From contig CM070873.1 in NCBI GenBank assembly GCA_036365515.1, forward strand, positions 48,232,011-48,296,010: a DNA stretch of 64,000 bases. Direction: 5' to 3'. Positions 33,078 through 45,093 of the stretch are shown here, one piece after another (position 1 is the first letter of the stretch; each line of letters starts with the position of its first letter). The DNA is from Torymus aiolomorphi. Its lineage: Eukaryota > Arthropoda > Insecta > Hymenoptera > Torymidae. Both the position numbers and the translations under genes were made by a program. Below the pieces are notes generated by a model. It saw only the letters and a program-made list of their open reading frames with translations, did no database searches and had not been told where the DNA came from.

Positions 33078-34255
33078 TTACAGATATTCCATCCCGGATA
33101 ACAAAAATATGGCTGTATAGGAAATTTAATTCTGAATCACGTTTCTGTTTCATACAACCGCAGCCGAAGTGGCGAACTTGGTCAAAAAAATTCGTAAAGT
33201 TGGAAAAAACGGGTTTTCGCCAATAAGAAAAAAAACTATAACTCGGATCAAAAAAAGTTAAATGAGGAAGTTGTAGGTATTAAAAAGACCTATCGATTTA
33301 TGTAAATACATGTATATCGATTTTTGTTACTTTTCGGGATATATCGAAAAAATCTCTAAAAATCGGATTCTCTAGTACACGGTCAATTTTATGCCTGGAT
33401 ACTTTATATTTACTATAAGTATAGCTCATGGCAAGACAAAAAAGCACGTTTTTGAAAAATTTAAAAATATTTATTATTTTTCGAGATATATCGATTTTTC
33501 GAGAAAAAGGCACTCTCCAAAATTGGCTATTTCTCGTCGACGGATGGTCGTACAGTAACGATCGAGCACTTTTATTTTTCTAGATGAGTTGTTCTATCAT
33601 GTTATTATACAATTATAACGAATTTTCCAATTATAATGCTCAAAAAATAACTTTGACAAAGTATCCTCTTTTTTGGACGTGTTTTTTCGCATAGCTTTTT
33701 CTATTTTTGTTTTATAGTAATGGCTATTATGGCAATCGATTACTGACATTTTTTTACGTATTTAAAAAAAAAATGTTTCACGACTTTCTGGAGCCGCGAT
33801 AATGTTTTTATTTTAAAAAGATCTAGAGGACGCAATTAACATGTTACAGCGATGGGGTATGTGGGAGGTTACTATCGAATACCTATATTTTCAATAAAAA
33901 AATACTAGGATATGGTTTATTGATTGCTAGTATTAATAATTAAGTGATAAATTCAAGCGCGCGGACGCTTCCTACGTCAGCTGTGGAGGGCGGCGGAGTG
34001 GGGATAGCGCCGAGCGGGCGCTCGAAAATCTGATTTCGTACATTCAAAATTGATCATGCTTACAAAATCTTCATTATCTCGGCTTCTAAATGACGCACAA
34101 CAATCCTTTGTACTTAGTCTGGAGTAGCTCGACGAGATGAACACGAATATCACGATTTCGTTCGCCTTAAGAGCAAAATTATTCCGGAATTTTTTTATTT
34201 TCGTTAAGTTATAATTTTTGTTGTACTATTTTCGTTATTTTACGACACGTAGAAC

Positions 34256-35319
34256 AACAATATAAAAAAGCAATAATAGTATTTGATGGATATCCAGAAG
34301 ACACGAGCGGCAGTTTAAAAACGTGGAAAAGTTTGAGACGTCAACGTAGCAATGTATCTAGAGAATTTTATTTTGATGAAAATACAAAAATCACTGAAAA
34401 GCAGGCGGTCTTTTTGTCTAACAGTAGCAATAAAGAAAGGCTTATTAACATGCTTTGTGTTGGATTGCAAAATGTTGGATTTGAAACTAAAATAGCAGAA
34501 GAAGATGCTGATTTATTAATTGTTAAAACTGCCGCAAATTTCAGTTCAGAAAATAATATTGTCATAGTTGGAGAGGATATAGATCTACTTGTACTTTTAA
34601 CGCAGTTAATTCTTATTACAAAGACGATTTTATTTTTGAAAAAAGGAAAGGGGCGAGACGTAGATCGATGGTACTCTAATAACAGTTTTAAACATTTAGA
34701 ATTATCAAAGTATGTAGTCTTCTTACACGCCGTATCGGGTTGTGACACACTCTCTTCATTTTACAAACAAGGAAAAAACAAATTAGTAGAAGTATTTAAT
34801 TCTAATCATGCTTATCTTCAATTATTAGATGTTTTCTATAAAAAAAATGCTCCACGTGATGAAATTGCTAAGAATATGTATAAGATAATTTCTCTGTTAT
34901 ATAGCAATAAAATTAATGTAAAGCTTAACGAACATCGCTATGAGCATTTCACACGATCTACGTCTCGAGCTTCATTTAAATTAGAAAATCTTCCACCTAC
35001 TGAAGGAGCTGCCAAATAACATGTCTACAGAGTTTATTTGCAATTACAGCAATGGTTGGTCAATGAAAACGATGTAACACTGTGGGGGTGGAAAATTACA
35101 GGGAATATGATAATGCCAGTTTATAGTGAAGAATCGTTGATACCCGATGAAATAATCAAAAAAATATCATGTAGCTGTGCAAGTGGTTGTAAAACAAACC
35201 CATGTGGTTGTAGAAAAAATTTCCTTAAATGTACAAGAGTTCGCTCACATTGTGACGCAACACAATGTGAAAATTTCGAAACTGCTCCCAACATCGAAAT
35301 AGACGAGGACTCTTCTTGA
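34256..35319 (+). pseudogene. XPG/FEN-like nuclease domain with cysteine-rich CXC tail
   Basis: An acceptor-like ACACGTAG at about 34249 precedes a frame beginning EQQYKKAIIVFDGYPED. It continues through VSREFYFDENTKITEKQ, NNIVIVGEDIDLLVLL, then HAVSGCDTLSSFYKQGK. The acidic residues in FDGY, GEDIDLL and SGCDT resemble the metal site of XPG/FEN or PIN-like nucleases seen in transposon proteins. After a TAA at 35017 the same frame resumes at 35038 and ends with a cysteine-rich motif (CSCASGC, CGCRKNFLKC, HCDATQC). Similar pairings are known from invertebrate mobile elements; assignment to the Academ superfamily is only a suggestion. The missing 5' part and the stop suggest a decayed gene. Confidence 0.5.
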
Positions 35320-35699
35320 CCTAAATATGGAAGAAGGGGGACAAAAAATGAGGAAGATAATAATCCAGCAAAGATGAGAAAAGCTTTGTGAACATAAGAC
35401 ATTTATAGAAGACTATTTTCATTATGATGAATGTATACATATTTTATAAATAATTATGTAATAAAATAATATTTTAATAAAGTATATTTTTCAAATTTAT
35501 GTTATTATTAATTTGTTTAATTTCTTTTCATAAATAATTAATTACTGAGATAATAAAAATAATTTTGTAGTAGAAAAGTTAAAGTCTTACAAGCAAAATT
35601 CTGTTGTAATAATAAACATGTATTAAAATAACGAAAATAGTACAACAAAAATTATAACTTAACGAAAATAAAAAAATTCCGGAATAATTTTGCTCTTAA

Positions 35700-36611
35700 C
35701 CCGAATGGAAAAAATAAACGGTACTACAATGTAAATTATCGTATGTTTCGGCACGTTCCTTTACGTGTATCTATGTTTTTGTACCTTTCCGTACGATTCG
35801 GTACGTTTCGGTACGTTTTGATTAAGATTCGGACATTTTATACGAAAACCTACTAAAACGTACCAAATCGTATCGAATCGTACGTAAACTTGCAGGAACG
35901 TACGGTGATGTACAGTGACATACATGTACGTACGAAAATGAATGGAAAGATACTTGTATGTACCAAATGAATGTATCAATATGAAATATTTTGTACCAAA
36001 AGGCATCGAAACGCACCGAAACATATCGACACGTACTGAAACGTATCGAAACGTACCTAAACGTACCGAAACGTACTGACATGTACCAAAACGTACGAAA
36101 ACGTAAAGCAATGTACAACAACATACGTGACCTTACAGAAATATACGATCACATGCGTAAACGTACAGAATTGTAAAATGTAATATTTTACGAAAGTTTT
36201 TATTCTACAAAAACTTTTGAAATAATAAATATTTTCCAGTATATTTCAAGTTCTCATAATTTTCTTTACGACATCGTATATTCACGTACATTAACTTACA
36301 TTTTCGTACGTTTTTGTACGCTGGAGTACGTTTCCGCATGTTGTGGTACGTTTCGGTACGTTTAGGCAAGAAATTTTTTGAGACAAAAAATAATTTTTCT
36401 CAGCATATGTAAGTTTCTGTAGGTTTCTGTACGAGGCTGTATCTTCGAGTACCCTCACATTCATTTCCGTACGATTCGGTACGTTTAGGTACGATCCCGT
36501 ACAAATGCCCGAATCTTAATCAAAACGTATCGAAACGTACCAAATGGTGCGAGAATTTACAATGATGTACTAGATTGTAACATAGTTGTACGATTATTAT
36601 TTCCATTCGGG
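35700..36611. mobile_element. 912-bp CCC-TIR element with CGAAACGTAC words
   Basis: Starts CCCGAATGGAAAAAATAAAC and ends ATTATTTCCATTCGGG, flanked by AA (35698-35699, 36612-36613). The interior is made of variants of ACCGAAACGTAC and its complement GTACGTTTCGGT. The unoccupied target survives in the opposite arm of the host element as GCCTTAAGAGC at about 34168-34178. No transposase. Confidence 0.85.
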
Positions 36612-37690
36612 AAGGCGAACGAAATCGTGATATTCGTGTTCATCTCGTCGAGCTACCCCAGATTAAGTACAAAGGATTTTTGTTCGTCATTTAGAAGCCG
36701 AGATAATGAAGATTTTGTAAGCACGGTCGATTTTGAATGTATGAAATCAGATTTGCGAGCGTCCGCTTGGCGCTATCCCCACTCCGCCGCCCTCCACAGC
36801 TGACGCACGAAGCGCCCGCGCGCTTGAATTTATCACTTAATTATTAATACTAGCAATCAATAAACCATATCCTAGTATTTTTTATTGAAAATATACGTAT
36901 TCGATAGTAACCTTCCACAAACCCCATCGCTGTAACATGTTAATTGCGTCCTCTAGATTTTTTTAAAATAAAAACATTATCTCGGCTCCAGAAGGTTGTA
37001 GAAACTTTTTTTTTTTAAATACGTGAAAAAATGTCAGTAATCGATTGCCATAATAGCCATTACTATAAAATAAAAATTGAAAAAGCTATACGAAAAAAAC
37101 ACGTCCAAAAAAGAGGATACTTTTTCAAAGCAATTTTTTGAGCATTAAAACTGAAAAATTCATTATAATTGTATAATAACATGATAGAACAACTCATCTC
37201 GAAAAATAAAAGTGCTCGATCGTTACTGTACGACCATCCGTCGACGAGAAATAGCCAATTTTGGAGAGTACCTTTTTCTCGAAAAATCGATATATCTCGA
37301 AAAATAATGAATATTTTTTAAATTTTTCAAAAACGTGCTTATTTGTCTTACTGTGGGCTATACTTACAGTAAATATAAAGTATCCGGGCATAAAATTGAC
37401 CGAGTACTAGAGAACCCGATTTTTTCGATATATCTCGAAAAGTAACAAAAATCGATATACATGTATTTACATGAATCGATAGATCTTTTTAATACCTACA
37501 ACTTCCTCATTTAATTTTTTTTGATCCGAGTTATAGTTTTTTTTTATTGGCGAAAAACCGTTTTTTCCAACTTTACGAATTTTTTTGACCAAGTTCGCCA
37601 CTTCGGCTGCGGTTGTATGAAACAGAAACGTGATTCAGAATTTAATTTCCTATACAGCCCTTTTTTTTTATCCGGCATGGAATTTCTGTA

Positions 37691-38090
37691 ACCTCTTCTC
37701 CCTATTGCTTTGACTAACGTAAACGAGTACGTGATTAGGCATGCTCGTATTTTCATCAGCGTCAATATATGCGTACAATGGGTAATATGCTATTTGATCA
37801 AGACATAAATAAGAGCTTTTGTCAGTGTATTTAATATTATCAGAACAACAAAACATCCTTACAAAAAATTAGGTAATATCCTACGCTATTTTTTTATTAA
37901 AATAGCCAAACAAAGAAAGATTCGTTTGTTTTTATTTTAAAAGTTTTACCCGTAATAATAACAATTTACATATACAATGATGTATGAATTGTAAATAGTT
38001 GATTAAATACAAATTAACCTCTGGTAACTATTATTAACTCTGTCTCTTTCTAATATATAATAATGTTAACAGAATAAACTCCAATCTTCG
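37691..38090. other. Right flank of the long-arm element
   Basis: The minus-strand frame 37668-37856 encodes a mixed-composition 62-residue peptide (MFCCSDNIKYTDKS...) that crosses the element end. No domain recognised; possibly an exon remnant. Confidence 0.15.
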
Positions 38091-38094
38091 TTGA

Positions 38095-39975
38095 ACTTAT
38101 AAGGATAGTTTTGCAAAATCGACTAACGTTATACTGAATTGCATTTTACATGAACTATGTTATTAAAAACCTTTCTGTTTCATTACATATTTGAAAACAT
38201 AGTAATTTAAGTTATCGAAAAGCTTCACAGTATAGCATTCTAAATTTAGAAGTTAACGAGTACGGTAGTGATTTGTCCCCTCCGATTATATATAAGATTT
38301 TCTATTATAGTTTCTTTTAATTTTCAATTTTACTCTTGCTCTTTTAAAATGATTTTATGAATGTTCTTTATATTTTTATTTTGGTTTTGAATCGTATATG
38401 ATATACTATTTCCATTAGATATTTAGTACTTCAACATAAGTACTGAAAATAACCTTTCCAAATTTTATTTTGGAACTCAAACGTTGCATAAATTTGGAAT
38501 ACATTTGGAATATCTAGTTGTAAGGATCGTCTAGATTTTTAGTTATTTTTTTGAGTAACTAAATCTAGTACTCCAATTCATATACATTCTAATAATTACT
38601 AGGATAAAGGGCAGTAAGTATCTTGCCGTCATTTTTGAGTATATTAATTAAATGGTTATTAAATGTATAATAGATTAAACTAAATATTATTATCTTATTT
38701 TCACTGAAGTTGCTAAGACTATGCAGATAAAAACATTTTAGAATACTCTATTACATTTTCTTTCATAGTATTCTTAATTATGGAATAATAGCTTGCGAAG
38801 GTGCATACAATAATAATCTTAATTTCTTCAAAAATTACAAGAAAAACTTCTAAAGATAATATATAAAAATACTTTGTGGCTGAAAATCGACCGTTGAATT
38901 AACATAAAATTTTTGCGTTTATTCTTATCACTAACAGTATCTAAAAATCATATTTAACAAATTAAACGGTAATAGACTATATTTGAAATAAAAATATACC
39001 AAATACAATATTACTAAAACACAATACAAGCAATAAAAATGGCTATATTATAGCTACAAAATTATTTTATACCTTTCTGAAGGATAATTTTAAAATATTA
39101 GAATCTGATAGCCAACTGTTGGAAGAAGATTTTAAAAAATCGATAACAGCCATATTTATTATTATTAGAATAAATATTTATCATTTGTTTCAATCAAATG
39201 TTTTAGAAATTGTTTAAACTGTTGAAAATTCAATTAAACTATTGGGCTCTGTAAAAATATTTTTTAGACACTAAGCAATATAATAAATTGTTATTGCATG
39301 TGTTATGAAAAGTGCACTACTGTTATACTAACAAAAACTTTATATTGTTTTCAGGATGTAAGTTATCATGAATTGTAGTTCTTAACTTCTGTATGCTGGA
39401 CCAACACACAGGTAATATAATTTATTTCTACAATAGGATTAACCTTTATAAATTTCTGGATTATATAAATAAACAAATAATTCAATTCCATTTTTCTTAA
39501 ATTTTTAAGGGCAGTTTTGCAATATTCGCCAATTGAATTTGAATGAAAATGACAAATTTTATTTAAAGAATTTTTTTTCCATTAGATATTGGGAAACATG
39601 GTAATATAAGTTACGGAAATGCTTCTCAATGTAGCATTCTCAATAAGGAATTTAACGAGTGCAGTAGTGATTTGACTATTCGGAATATAAATATAGTTTT
39701 TTCGAACGTTTGAAAAATTTTCGAAAATTATCAATTTTTGTCTTGTTTTCAACAATAAGTTCATAAATATTCTTTATTATTTTTCTTTATTTTAAAATCA
39801 TATAAAATATAATTTTGTTATTAAATATATAGTATTTTAAATAAGTATTGAAAAGATCTTTCCGAATTTTATTTTCGAATACAAAAGTTATATAAATTTG
39901 GAATACATCTGGATATTTATCTGTAAGGATCATTAAGATTTGAAGGTATTTTTTTGAAGAATTAAATCTTAAACA
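38095..39975 (+). repeat. Old direct duplication, about 480 bp, copies at 38095-38575 and 39500-39975
   Basis: The two segments align over their length in the same orientation. Shared landmarks include AGTTTTGCAA, AACATRGTAATWTAAGTTA, GTAGCATTCT, TTAACGAGTRCRGTAGTGATTTG, TTTGGAATACAT and TGTAAGGATC. Many substitutions and indels make it older than most repeats here. The spacer is AT-rich and noncoding. Confidence 0.55.
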
Positions 39976-40375
39976 AATATTGTTTATATTCTGAAAGTTA
40001 CATTTTATTTTTACTTATCAAGTATTTTAATTTCTAATAAGTTCAACATTACGAATTTATAAGTAAATTGTATTTAAAAACTAGAACGTAATAATCGTCT
40101 ACTAGGATATGAAACTTTAAACATGTATTTGCACATTACGCACGTGTATATATGAATTTGCAGTAAATCTTATTATATTGTCATCAATTTCATTGTTTGT
40201 TAATAGAGTTTTATAGACAAATCGTTAAATTACACATACACATATGCAAACGCATGAACGAGATCATTAGTTACATTAATGTGCCACTAGTTACTGAGCT
40301 TATTCCTAAAAACGTTGGAGTTACTTTTTATTCTGCTATCAATAAGTATTAAAATATTATGTCTTTACCAAACTC

Positions 40376-40927
40376 CTCTAGCGGAAATAGGTTTTGCAAA
40401 TCTGTTAATAACTGCAAGGAACTGCAAATAACTGAAATAAACAGTTAGGTTTGAGACAGTATAATCAGCTTTTAGCAGTTGTTAGCAATTATTAACAGTT
40501 ATTTGCAGTTTTTTGCAGTTATTTACAGTTATTTGTAGTTTTTTAAATAAACACTGTAGAAATAGAGGTGCTATCAACAGTTATTAACAGTTATTATCAG
40601 TTATTAGCAGTTATTTGCAGTTATTTGCAGTTATTTGCAGTTATAAACAGTTAATTTTTTCACTATAATAATAACTTTAACTGCAAATAACTGCAAATAA
40701 CTGTTTGTAACTGTTAATAACTATTGATAGCACCTTTATTTCTACAGTGTATATTTAATGAAACGGAAAATAACTGCAAATAACTGTTAATAACTGCTAA
40801 TAACTGCAAAAAACTGAATATACTGTCTCAAACGTAACTGTTTATTTCAGTTATTAGCAGTTATTTGCAGTTATAAACAGTTATGTACAGCTTTTAACAG
40901 TTATTTGCAGTTATTATTTCCGCCTGG
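40376..40927. mobile_element. ~552-bp CCC-TIR-like element with TAACTGCAAA words
   Basis: The left end CTCTAGCGGAAAT and the right end (reversed) CCAGGCGGAAAT match the CCCTAGCGGAAAT terminus of the element at 42415. The interior is arrays of TAACTGCAAA and its complement TTTGCAGTTA arranged as nested palindromes. Mutated ends obscure the target duplication. It is the compact sibling of the interrupted element at 42415-47795. Confidence 0.7.
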
Positions 40928-41426
40928 ACCTAATTACATAATTTTGACAGTATGATCATATAAAATTTTATTACAAAAATTGAAGAGATTTAACGCATAC
41001 CCAATGTATCATGTGTGTACAGTTTTACAACCCCTTGTGCGGGTTGTGTAAAGTAAAATACAAACAAATGTGTATTTAATATTTCTTATCTTAAAAACTA
41101 TTTTAATATCACTTAAACGAGCTCAAAAACATGAGTAAATAATTGAAATTTTTTATTCAACATCATATCCCAAAATTTGGAACTATAAATTTATGCGGTA
41201 TACATATTTTTTACATCCAACTACTGTGTTTTGAATAAAACAATAGCAACTATAATGATATCAATGCAAATATAATCAAGTATACAATATTCTACGAACG
41301 GACAAAATGAGGCAAGTGTATCTTTGTTTTTGTAATTTTGAAGAATAATAAAGTACAATAAATACACTATACAACCAGAAATAATCTTCTCATATAGTCT
41401 TCTGTATAAAACCTTGTTAAAGTTAT
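40928..41426. other. Unassigned AT-rich region
   Basis: No gene or repeat partner recognised. Borders the truncated end of the second Copia element. Confidence 0.25.
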
Positions 41427-42412
41427 TCAGTTGACTATAACGTCAACCAATTTCCATACCTTACTTTTGTACATTGAGTCAATTTCTTGCTTAATCGCTT
41501 CAGTCCATTTTAATCTATCAGTCGTTTTCATGGCTTCTTCATAATTTGCAGGATCACCATTTATTTCGGCCAATAGAGCATGAACCGTTTCGTCACTTGA
41601 TTCTGTCTCCTTAGGTGTGATTTCTTTTAACTTTCGCGGGCGACCACGACCTCTTTTTGTCTCTCTCTCCGTTTCGGTTGTTTCAGTTTCAAATTCAACA
41701 AACCAGGTGTTTGTATCTATTTCGGAGTTCACAGTCTCCCAGTCGCTTATCTCTGTCTTTCTGTATTTGTTTCTTAACACAAGCTTCATTCTTAACACAA
41801 GGTCATTGAAATTGACATCACGGCTCTCGTAGATTTTTCCTTCTTCTGGTTTGAGTAGTAGGTAACCGGTCTCTTTGTATCTTACTAATACAACCCTTCT
41901 TTCAATAAATCTAAATTTTGGACCAATCTTTCGCTGTATTTTCATGTATGCAATACATCAAAAATGCTTTAGTTGTGTAATATCTACTCTGTGATTTGGT
42001 TTAAAGACATGAATACGCGATTCTATATTATTTGACGCATGTTGTGTTCTGTTGTATGCATATACTGCTGCATTTGATGCCAGATCCCAGATATTTTCCG
42101 GAAGTCCAGAATCATACATCACTGCTTGCACATTCCTCTCGATCGTTTGGTTGACTCTTTCAGAAACACCATTATGTTGTGGCGTACAGGACACGCTAAC
42201 TGTAATTCAACACCCAGTCGCTTCAAAACTTCAGTTGTATAACCACCAGTGAATTCTGTTCTCTGATCGCTTCGCAAGTAACAAACCTTTGCGTCTTTAC
42301 CTAACAGATTTTGGGCACTTCGCACAAAAGATTCGAAACAGTACCCTATCTCATCTTTTGTTTTCATTGAATAAGCCATGGCTAAACGAGAAAAATCATC
42401 CACGAAGACAGA
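41427..42412 (-). pseudogene. Second Copia element: integrase to start of RT
   Basis: Continues from 47834 after the nested insertion is removed. It shows [13 protein letters not shown], the integrase aspartate in [10 protein letters not shown], then (after a frameshift near 42190) [20 protein letters not shown] containing the catalytic glutamate. RVVLVRYKETGYLL, an RGRGRPRK AT-hook-like motif in the linker, and NYEEAMKTTDRLKWTEAIKQEI at the beginning of the RT domain follow. The RT is cut off at 41427. One element with 47834-48916; defective. Confidence 0.75.
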
Positions 42413-42830
42413 AACCCTAGTGGAAATCGATTTTGTGAATAACTGTAAATAATTGAAAATAACTGTTTGATTTGAGACGTAAATAATGGTTATTTTCAGT
42501 TCTTTATAGTTACAGTTATTCACAGATATTTACAATTACTTACAGTTATTCAAACTTATGTAAATTAATAATTGTAGGAAAAAAAATACTAACAATAGTT
42601 ATTAACAATCATTTACAGTTCTTTGCTGTTATTTACAGTTATTAACATTTTCTTACAGTTTTTCACAGTTTTTTACAGTTATTTATAGTTATTTACAGAT
42701 ATTTGCAGTTATACACATTTAAGTTTTTTAGCTATAATAACAATTTTATTTCTCATCAACAAATTGTAAGATAGGACGTTAATGGTTTCTACTGCCCATG
42801 TAGTAAAGAAAAACAAATACCAATTATTTA

Positions 42831-42872
42831 TCCAACGTTTCGGACGATTTATTTTCGTCCCTCTTCAAGGTC
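42831..42872 (-). ncRNA. Hammerhead-ribozyme-like motif, minus Penelope copy
   Basis: Minus strand: UUGAAGA (CUGANGA core with C3 changed), then stem GGACGA / UCGUCC closed by a 7-base loop AAAUAAA, then GAAA and ACGUU. Penelope-like elements are known to carry minimal hammerhead motifs with very short stem III; here ACGU could pair only in a dimer. Activity is unknown. Confidence 0.45.
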
Positions 42873-43172
42873 TATAAACAATATACAAATAAAAAACACA
42901 AGTTTACTTAAGAATCACATACCTAAGACGAATGATTTACAACGCTTACCAAAACCTATCGTAAAAAACTATGTTTAAGTGGGCATCTTAAGTGACCACT
43001 AGTCAATATGAAATTATAAATACGATTTCGTCGTATTTATACTCGACTATGCCACAGTGTGAACCATGCAAGGGAGGGGGTAAGAGAGATATGCTATTGT
43101 ACAACGATGACACGACGCGTATATGTAAATGTGAACGGTATTATTATTCTAAACATAGAATGGATTTTATAG

Positions 43173-44993
43173 CTATAGCTTATAATTATTATTAAACGTT
43201 TTATATTCTGACTTTAGGAAATTAGTATCAAACTGTCTGTTTAAGCTATTATGTTGTGAGTGAATATGGAGCATTTCTGATAATAATCTTTTCTTTAAAT
43301 TTTGTTCATGATCTAGAATTTTAATATTATTGAAATCAATTTTATGATTTGTAATCGCTATGTGTTCATATAAAACTGATCTGTCTCTCTTAAACTTACA
43401 ATCACTTGCATGTTCTTTACTTCTTATAATTAATTTTCGGGATGTTTGTCCCACGTAAGAAGCATCACAATTGCCGCAGTTAATTTTGTAAACAACATGA
43501 GCTTTTTCATTTTTTTGGTATTTGTCTTTTCCTAATCTAATTATCTGATTAAATTTATTGGAAACTGAGTTAATCATGATTAAGTTATTCTTATTGCAGA
43601 TATTTTTTAATTCAGAGTTAAGATATTTAATATATGGAAAAATCAAAATACTATTGTAATTGATATTATTAGAATTACAGGTATTTTTGTTATTATTTTT
43701 AAATTGTAGCAAACGTTTATTTATGTGTTTATTTATAAAGTAAATAGGATAATCATTTTCCAATAATAAATCTCTAATTAGATTAAGATTATTCTCATGA
43801 AACTGTATATCAGCTAAGTTAATACATTTATCAACTACTGAACAAATTATACCAATTTCATTACTAATAGGATGGTGAGAATTAAAGTTTAGAAATCTAC
43901 CTGAAAAAGTTGGTTTCCTGTACCAGTCCATGGAAATTTTTTGTTTATTTTGAATAATCAGAATATCAAGAAAACTTATTTTATTGTTGTTAGACCTCTC
44001 CACTGTGAATTGTAAATTATTATCAAAGCTATTAAATAAGTTAACGGTATAGTCTATCATCCGCTCCGGTACACAAATAATGATATCATCTACATATCTA
44101 TAGTAGAAAGGCACAGGAAAGCAAATTTTTGATATCGCTCGATTTTCTAAATCCTCCATAACTATATCTGCTAAGATCGGGCTTAAGGGGTTACCCATAG
44201 CAGCGCCAAAAATTTGTTTATAATACATATCATTAAAAATAAAATAATTATTATGGAGGATAAAACTAATAACATTGATAAAATCGCTACAACTGAGTTC
44301 GCAAAAGTTGTACAATTGATTCCATCGCTTTTCTAATGAGTCCAAAATTAAGTAATCCGCAACGTTTGTGAACAAGCTAATAACATCTAAACTAATAATA
44401 GTATATCCAGCAGGTACAGATACGTTTTCGATTTTTTGTTTAAGGTCTAGGCTGTTATTTACATGTGAAGTCGGTCTTTTAAGATTATTAAAGAGAAACT
44501 TGGCTAACATTTTGGATAAGTAATATGTGGGTGTGTTAATCGCAGAAATAATCGGTCTAACAGGAAAATTGGTTTTATGTATTTTTACAAGACCATAAGC
44601 TCTAGCTATTGTACATTTGTTTGAGATAGGTTGTAATTTTTGAAAGATAGTTGTGTGTTTTAGGTTTTTTATAAGAGCATCAGTGTTTCTTTCCAATGAA
44701 GGAAGAGGATTTTTCTTGATAATATTGTAATATTTAGAATCAGAAAATAGGTTGATCATTTTTTCGACGTATTTGTCTTTTTCAATAACAACAGTACTAT
44801 TGCCTTTATCTGCTCGAGTTACTAAGAAATTATTTTCTTTGATTAGAAATTCTTTTGTGCTTTTTAAGTCAATCTTAAGTTTTTTATCGAAAAAATCTAA
44901 ACTAAATTTTTTATTATTGTGTTTGTTTAATATATTGATTATCTTATTTCTTATGTTTTTGGAATATTTCGAATCTACTGTTTTTTCGTTCAA
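43173..44993 (-). CDS. Penelope-like RT with GIY-YIG endonuclease (uninterrupted copy)
   Basis: 606 codons without a stop, counted from a TTG at 44993. The frame is open a little further upstream (KSLEYFL) but no ATG is present, so the true start is lost or lies elsewhere. RT motifs: RADKGN (about residues 60-65), ARAYGLVKIHK, PVRPIIS, SLDVISLFTN (201-210), AAMGNPLSP (264-272), catalytic YRYVDDIII (298-306). The C-terminal GIY-YIG nuclease has VYKINCGNCDASYVGQTSRK (about 501-520) with the cysteines and H528 expected of Penelope-type linkers. Role: target-primed reverse transcription with its own nicking nuclease. Antisense frames at 44752-45042 are shadows. Confidence 0.85.
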   Translation of the reverse strand: MNEKTVDSKYSKNIRNKIINILNKHNNKKFSLDFFDKKLKIDLKSTKEFLIKENNFLVTRADKGNSTVVIEKDKYVEKMINLFSDSKYYNIIKKNPLPSLERNTDALIKNLKHTTIFQKLQPISNKCTIARAYGLVKIHKTNFPVRPIISAINTPTYYLSKMLAKFLFNNLKRPTSHVNNSLDLKQKIENVSVPAGYTIISLDVISLFTNVADYLILDSLEKRWNQLYNFCELSCSDFINVISFILHNNYFIFNDMYYKQIFGAAMGNPLSPILADIVMEDLENRAISKICFPVPFYYRYVDDIIICVPERMIDYTVNLFNSFDNNLQFTVERSNNNKISFLDILIIQNKQKISMDWYRKPTFSGRFLNFNSHHPISNEIGIICSVVDKCINLADIQFHENNLNLIRDLLLENDYPIYFINKHINKRLLQFKNNNKNTCNSNNINYNSILIFPYIKYLNSELKNICNKNNLIMINSVSNKFNQIIRLGKDKYQKNEKAHVVYKINCGNCDASYVGQTSRKLIIRSKEHASDCKFKRDRSVLYEHIAITNHKIDFNNIKILDHEQNLKKRLLSEMLHIHSQHNSLNRQFDTNFLKSEYKTFNNNYKL

Positions 44994-45093
44994 AAAATAT
45001 TCTAGACTTTTAATAATTTCTAGAGTATTTCTAGAGTCGTAATATATTTATAACGTACACAGGTAGTTCGACATTTGACAAGTTCACTAACCA

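Larger units (their letters stand above)
33078..37690 (+). mobile_element. Long-arm inverted-repeat DNA element with XPG-like/CXC gene
   Basis: Ends TTACAGATATTCCATC and its inverse GATGGAAT-type end at 37690 (GGCATGGAATTTCTGTAA). Arms of about 1.1 kb (33078-34240 and 35622-37690, the latter enlarged by the 912-bp insertion at 35700) are inverted copies. They include TATATCGATTTTT words, a GCGGCGGAGTGGGGATAGCG GC-rich patch and CGTTCGCCTTAAGAGC. The unique centre holds the coding region 34250-35319. I saw no target duplication. The coding content is short, so the copy may be partial. Confidence 0.65.

Noticed and set aside
35761..36176. Frames of 60-116 codons rich in Tyr-Val-Arg-Phe or Lys-Arg-Thr-Glu
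   Set aside because: They translate the CGAAACGTAC word repeats of the 912-bp element.
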